Assembly: GCA_035761805.1 (NCBI GenBank) | Contig: DASTQL010000195.1 | Coordinates: 1 to 16,080 of the forward strand | DNA: 16,080 nt | Reading direction: 5' to 3' | Source of the DNA: DASTQL01 sp035761805 | Lineage (GTDB): Bacteria; Actinomycetota; Actinomycetes; Jiangellales; Jiangellaceae | Shown here: one piece after another, positions 14,377-16,080 of the stretch | How the letters are laid out: every line of letters begins with the position of its first letter | Numbering within the stretch: position 1 is the stretch's first letter | Made by a program: the position numbers and the translations under genes | Notes under the pieces: generated by a model | Seen by the model: the letters and a program-made list of their open reading frames with translations, nothing else | Database searches by the model: none | What the model was told of the DNA's origin: nothing

Positions 14377-14867
14377 CGACGGCGCGAGCGACGACGATCC
14401 CGGTGGTGGCACTCGCCTTCGTGCTGGTGCTGTCCGCCTGCGGCGCCGACGACACCGGGTCCGACGCGGCCGGCCCGACGGGCGGGTCGACCCCGACCAC
14501 CGCGACCGAGCCGAGCGACGTGACCACCTCCCCGGGGTCCGACGGGACGGCGGACGTCTGCGCAGCGCGCGACGACCTGGAGCAGTCGGTCCAGGACCTC
14601 CGCGGCGTGGACGTCGTCGCCGGGGGCACCGACGACGTCGAGGCGGCTCTCGTTGACGTCCGGGACGACCTGGCGGCCCTGCGTGGCGCCGCCGGAGCGG
14701 ATCTGCAGGACGAGGTCTCCAGCCTGGAGTCCGCGATCGAGGACCTCCAGGACACCTTGGACGGGGCCACCGAGCCGGCGACCGGGGCGCGTCTGACCGC
14801 GCTCGCGCAGGTGGTCACAGCGGGCGGGACGCTCGTCTCGGCGCTGCAGGACCTTCCCTGCGACTGA
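14373..14867 (+). CDS. predicted lipoprotein of unknown function, coupled to cydC
   Basis: The protein has 164 residues. A short N-region with one Arg, a hydrophobic stretch (IPVVALAFVLVL) and the lipobox L20-S-A-C23 predict a lipid-modified cysteine at residue 23 and anchoring on the outer face of the membrane. A Thr/Ser/Pro/Gly-rich linker (about 25-60) leads to a helical domain with leucine-spaced segments (LEQSVQDLRGV, LQDEVSSLESAIEDLQDTL). Two further cysteines flank the domain, C63 and C163, and could form a disulfide. I recall similar helical, two-cysteine secreted proteins in other actinomycetes, all uncharacterised. The ATG at 14373 overlaps the cydC stop (ATGA) and has GGAGGAG at 14361-14367, spacing 5 nt. 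The tight coupling suggests expression with the bd assembly genes, but a role in that process is inference only. Confidence 0.85.
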   Translation: MTTARATTIPVVALAFVLVLSACGADDTGSDAAGPTGGSTPTTATEPSDVTTSPGSDGTADVCAARDDLEQSVQDLRGVDVVAGGTDDVEAALVDVRDDLAALRGAAGADLQDEVSSLESAIEDLQDTLDGATEPATGARLTALAQVVTAGGTLVSALQDLPCD

Positions 14868-14912
14868 CCCGGCACGGCCGCGGCTCACCGCCGGGCGGAG
14901 GACGGTGGACCC

Positions 14913-14928
14913 ACCGGTGGCCACCGGT
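14913..14928 (+). repeat. perfect 16-nt palindrome before ftsY
   Basis: ACCGGTGGCCACCGGT reads the same on both strands. Immediately upstream, CGGTGG (14903-14908) can pair with CCACCG (14911-14916), so alternative hairpins are possible. It lies in the 81-nt gap between the lipoprotein stop (14867) and ftsY (14949). No T-run follows. It may be an operator or a U-less terminator for the cyd operon. Confidence 0.55.
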
Positions 14929-14948
14929 CCGTCTGCGAGGATCGGGTG

Positions 14949-16080
14949 GTGACCGAGCTGGTGATCCTCGCGGCCGTCCTGGCGGTCGTCCTGCTGACCG
15001 TCGCCCTCGTGTACGTACTGCCGCGGAGGCGACGCGAGGCTCCGCCTGCGCAGCCAGGCGTCGACTACGCGCCGGGGATCGGTGACGACGCCGGACCTCC
15101 GGTCGACGCCCCCAAGCGCAGCGTCGAGACGGTCGACCTTCCCGAGGCGCCGTCCGCGCCGTCCGGCGAGGCTCGCCCTGCCGAGACACTGCCCGGGGAG
15201 CTTCCCCCGGTCGAGCCGGGACCGGTCGTCGAGCGGCCGGCCCCGGCCGCCGGTCGGCTCGTCCGGCTGCGCTCCCGCCTCGCGCGCAGCCAGAGCGCCC
15301 TCGGCCAGGGCCTGCTCGCCCTCCTCTCCCGTGACCGGCTGGACGAGGACACCTGGGAGGAGATCGAGGACACGCTCATCACCGCCGACCTGGGTGTCGG
15401 ACCGAGCCAGGAGCTCGTCCAGCGGCTGCGCGCGCGTACCCGCGTGGAAGGCGTGGCCGACGCCGCCGATGCCCGGCGGATGCTGCGCGAGGAGCTGCTC
15501 GCGCTGGTGGACCCGTCGCTCGATCGCAGCCTCCGTACCCAACGGCACGAGGGGCGCCCCGCCGTGCTGCTCGTGGTCGGGGTCAACGGAACGGGCAAGA
15601 CGACGACCGTCGGCAAGCTGGCCCGGGTCCTGGTCTCCGAGGACCGGGACGTCCTCCTGGGCGCGGCGGACACCTTCCGGGCGGCGGCAGCGGACCAGCT
15701 GACCACCTGGGGGGAGCGGGTCGGCGTCGTGACGGTCCGCGGCGCCGAGGGTGCCGATCCCGCCAGCGTCGCGTACGAGGCGGTCCGGGCCGGCGTCGAG
15801 CAGGAGGCGGACGTGGTCGTCGTGGACACCGCGGGACGTCTGCAGACCAAGGTCGGGCTCATGGACGAGCTCGGCAAGCTCAAGCGCGTGGTGGAGAAGC
15901 ACGGTCCGGTCGACGAGGTCCTGCTCGTCCTGGACGCCACGACTGGCCAGAACGGCCTCGCCCAGGCACGGGTCTTCGCCGAGGTCGTGGCGGTGACCGG
16001 GCTCGTCCTGACCAAGCTCGACGGAACGGCCCGCGGGGGGATCGTCGTCGCCGTCCAGCGCGAACTGGGCGTCCCGGTCA
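14949..16080 (+). CDS. ftsY: signal recognition particle receptor FtsY, 3' end missing
   Basis: FtsY is the SRP receptor GTPase that docks ribosome-SRP complexes at the membrane for cotranslational insertion. The frame is open to the window end with 377 complete codons; about 25-35 residues are probably missing. One N-terminal membrane segment (about residues 4-23, ending in PRRRR) is followed by an acidic, Pro-rich linker, the N domain (about 100-195) and the G domain. The G domain has G1 GVNGTGKTTT at residues 211-220, DTFRAAAADQL, DTAGR with D293, and TKLDG at 355-359. The G1 and G-domain motifs fit FtsY, and the anchor plus linker exclude Ffh. GTG 14949 is preferred over GTG 14946 because GAGGA at 14937-14941 is 7 nt from the first and only 4 nt from the second. 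Ffh is commonly encoded nearby in actinobacteria; it is not in view. Confidence 0.96.
   Translation, partial: MTELVILAAVLAVVLLTVALVYVLPRRRREAPPAQPGVDYAPGIGDDAGPPVDAPKRSVETVDLPEAPSAPSGEARPAETLPGELPPVEPGPVVERPAPAAGRLVRLRSRLARSQSALGQGLLALLSRDRLDEDTWEEIEDTLITADLGVGPSQELVQRLRARTRVEGVADAADARRMLREELLALVDPSLDRSLRTQRHEGRPAVLLVVGVNGTGKTTTVGKLARVLVSEDRDVLLGAADTFRAAAADQLTTWGERVGVVTVRGAEGADPASVAYEAVRAGVEQEADVVVVDTAGRLQTKVGLMDELGKLKRVVEKHGPVDEVLLVLDATTGQNGLAQARVFAEVVAVTGLVLTKLDGTARGGIVVAVQRELGVPV

Noticed and set aside
1..16080. tRNA/rRNA genes, CRISPR arrays, insertion sequences, prophage or toxin-antitoxin genes
   Set aside because: I saw no cloverleaf, repeat-spacer, transposase or phage-like pattern. 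The window is almost fully occupied by conserved genes on one strand.

Overview
The window is one strand of very GC-rich DNA (clearly over 70% G+C by eye) with strong third-position G/C bias and many GTG starts. The gene order, an actinobacterial-type SMC, a cysteine-free ribosomal protein L32 and an FtsY with an N-terminal membrane anchor all point to a free-living actinomycete chromosome (Actinomycetota). I cannot name a genus. Every gene I can support lies on the + strand. There is no sign of phage, IS elements, CRISPR, tRNA or rRNA.

Region 1 (1-3879) is the conserved housekeeping run: rsmD (5' end cut off by the window), coaD, a DUF177/YceD gene, rpmF (L32), rnc, mutM and an acylphosphatase gene. 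It combines 16S rRNA methylation, coenzyme A synthesis, 50S/23S rRNA-linked functions, RNA processing and repair of oxidised guanine. DUF177-rpmF-rnc-mutM are packed within a few bases of each other. The acylphosphatase gene appears to have its own promoter and may be leaderless.

Region 2 (3880-7953) holds a 66-residue protein that is almost entirely a leucine-zipper-like coiled coil, then smc, the chromosome condensation ATPase.

Region 3 (7954-14867) is a cytochrome bd module: a small single-pass membrane protein of unknown function, cydA and cydB (quinol oxidase subunits), cydD and cydC (heterodimeric ABC exporter needed for bd assembly), and a predicted lipoprotein of unknown function. 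cydB/cydD, cydD/cydC and cydC/lipoprotein overlap by 4 nt each, so they are probably translationally coupled. A 38-nt, two-level inverted repeat sits directly before the cydA ribosome binding site and is the clearest regulatory candidate in the window.

Region 4 (14868-16080) is an 81-nt gap with a perfect 16-nt palindrome, then ftsY, the SRP receptor, which runs off the 3' end. smc and ftsY are often close neighbours in actinobacteria, so the respiratory block may have been inserted between them.

I see no wholly new multigene system. The less-described items are the zipper protein before smc, the lipoprotein coupled to cydDC, the small membrane protein before cydA, and the two inverted repeats.
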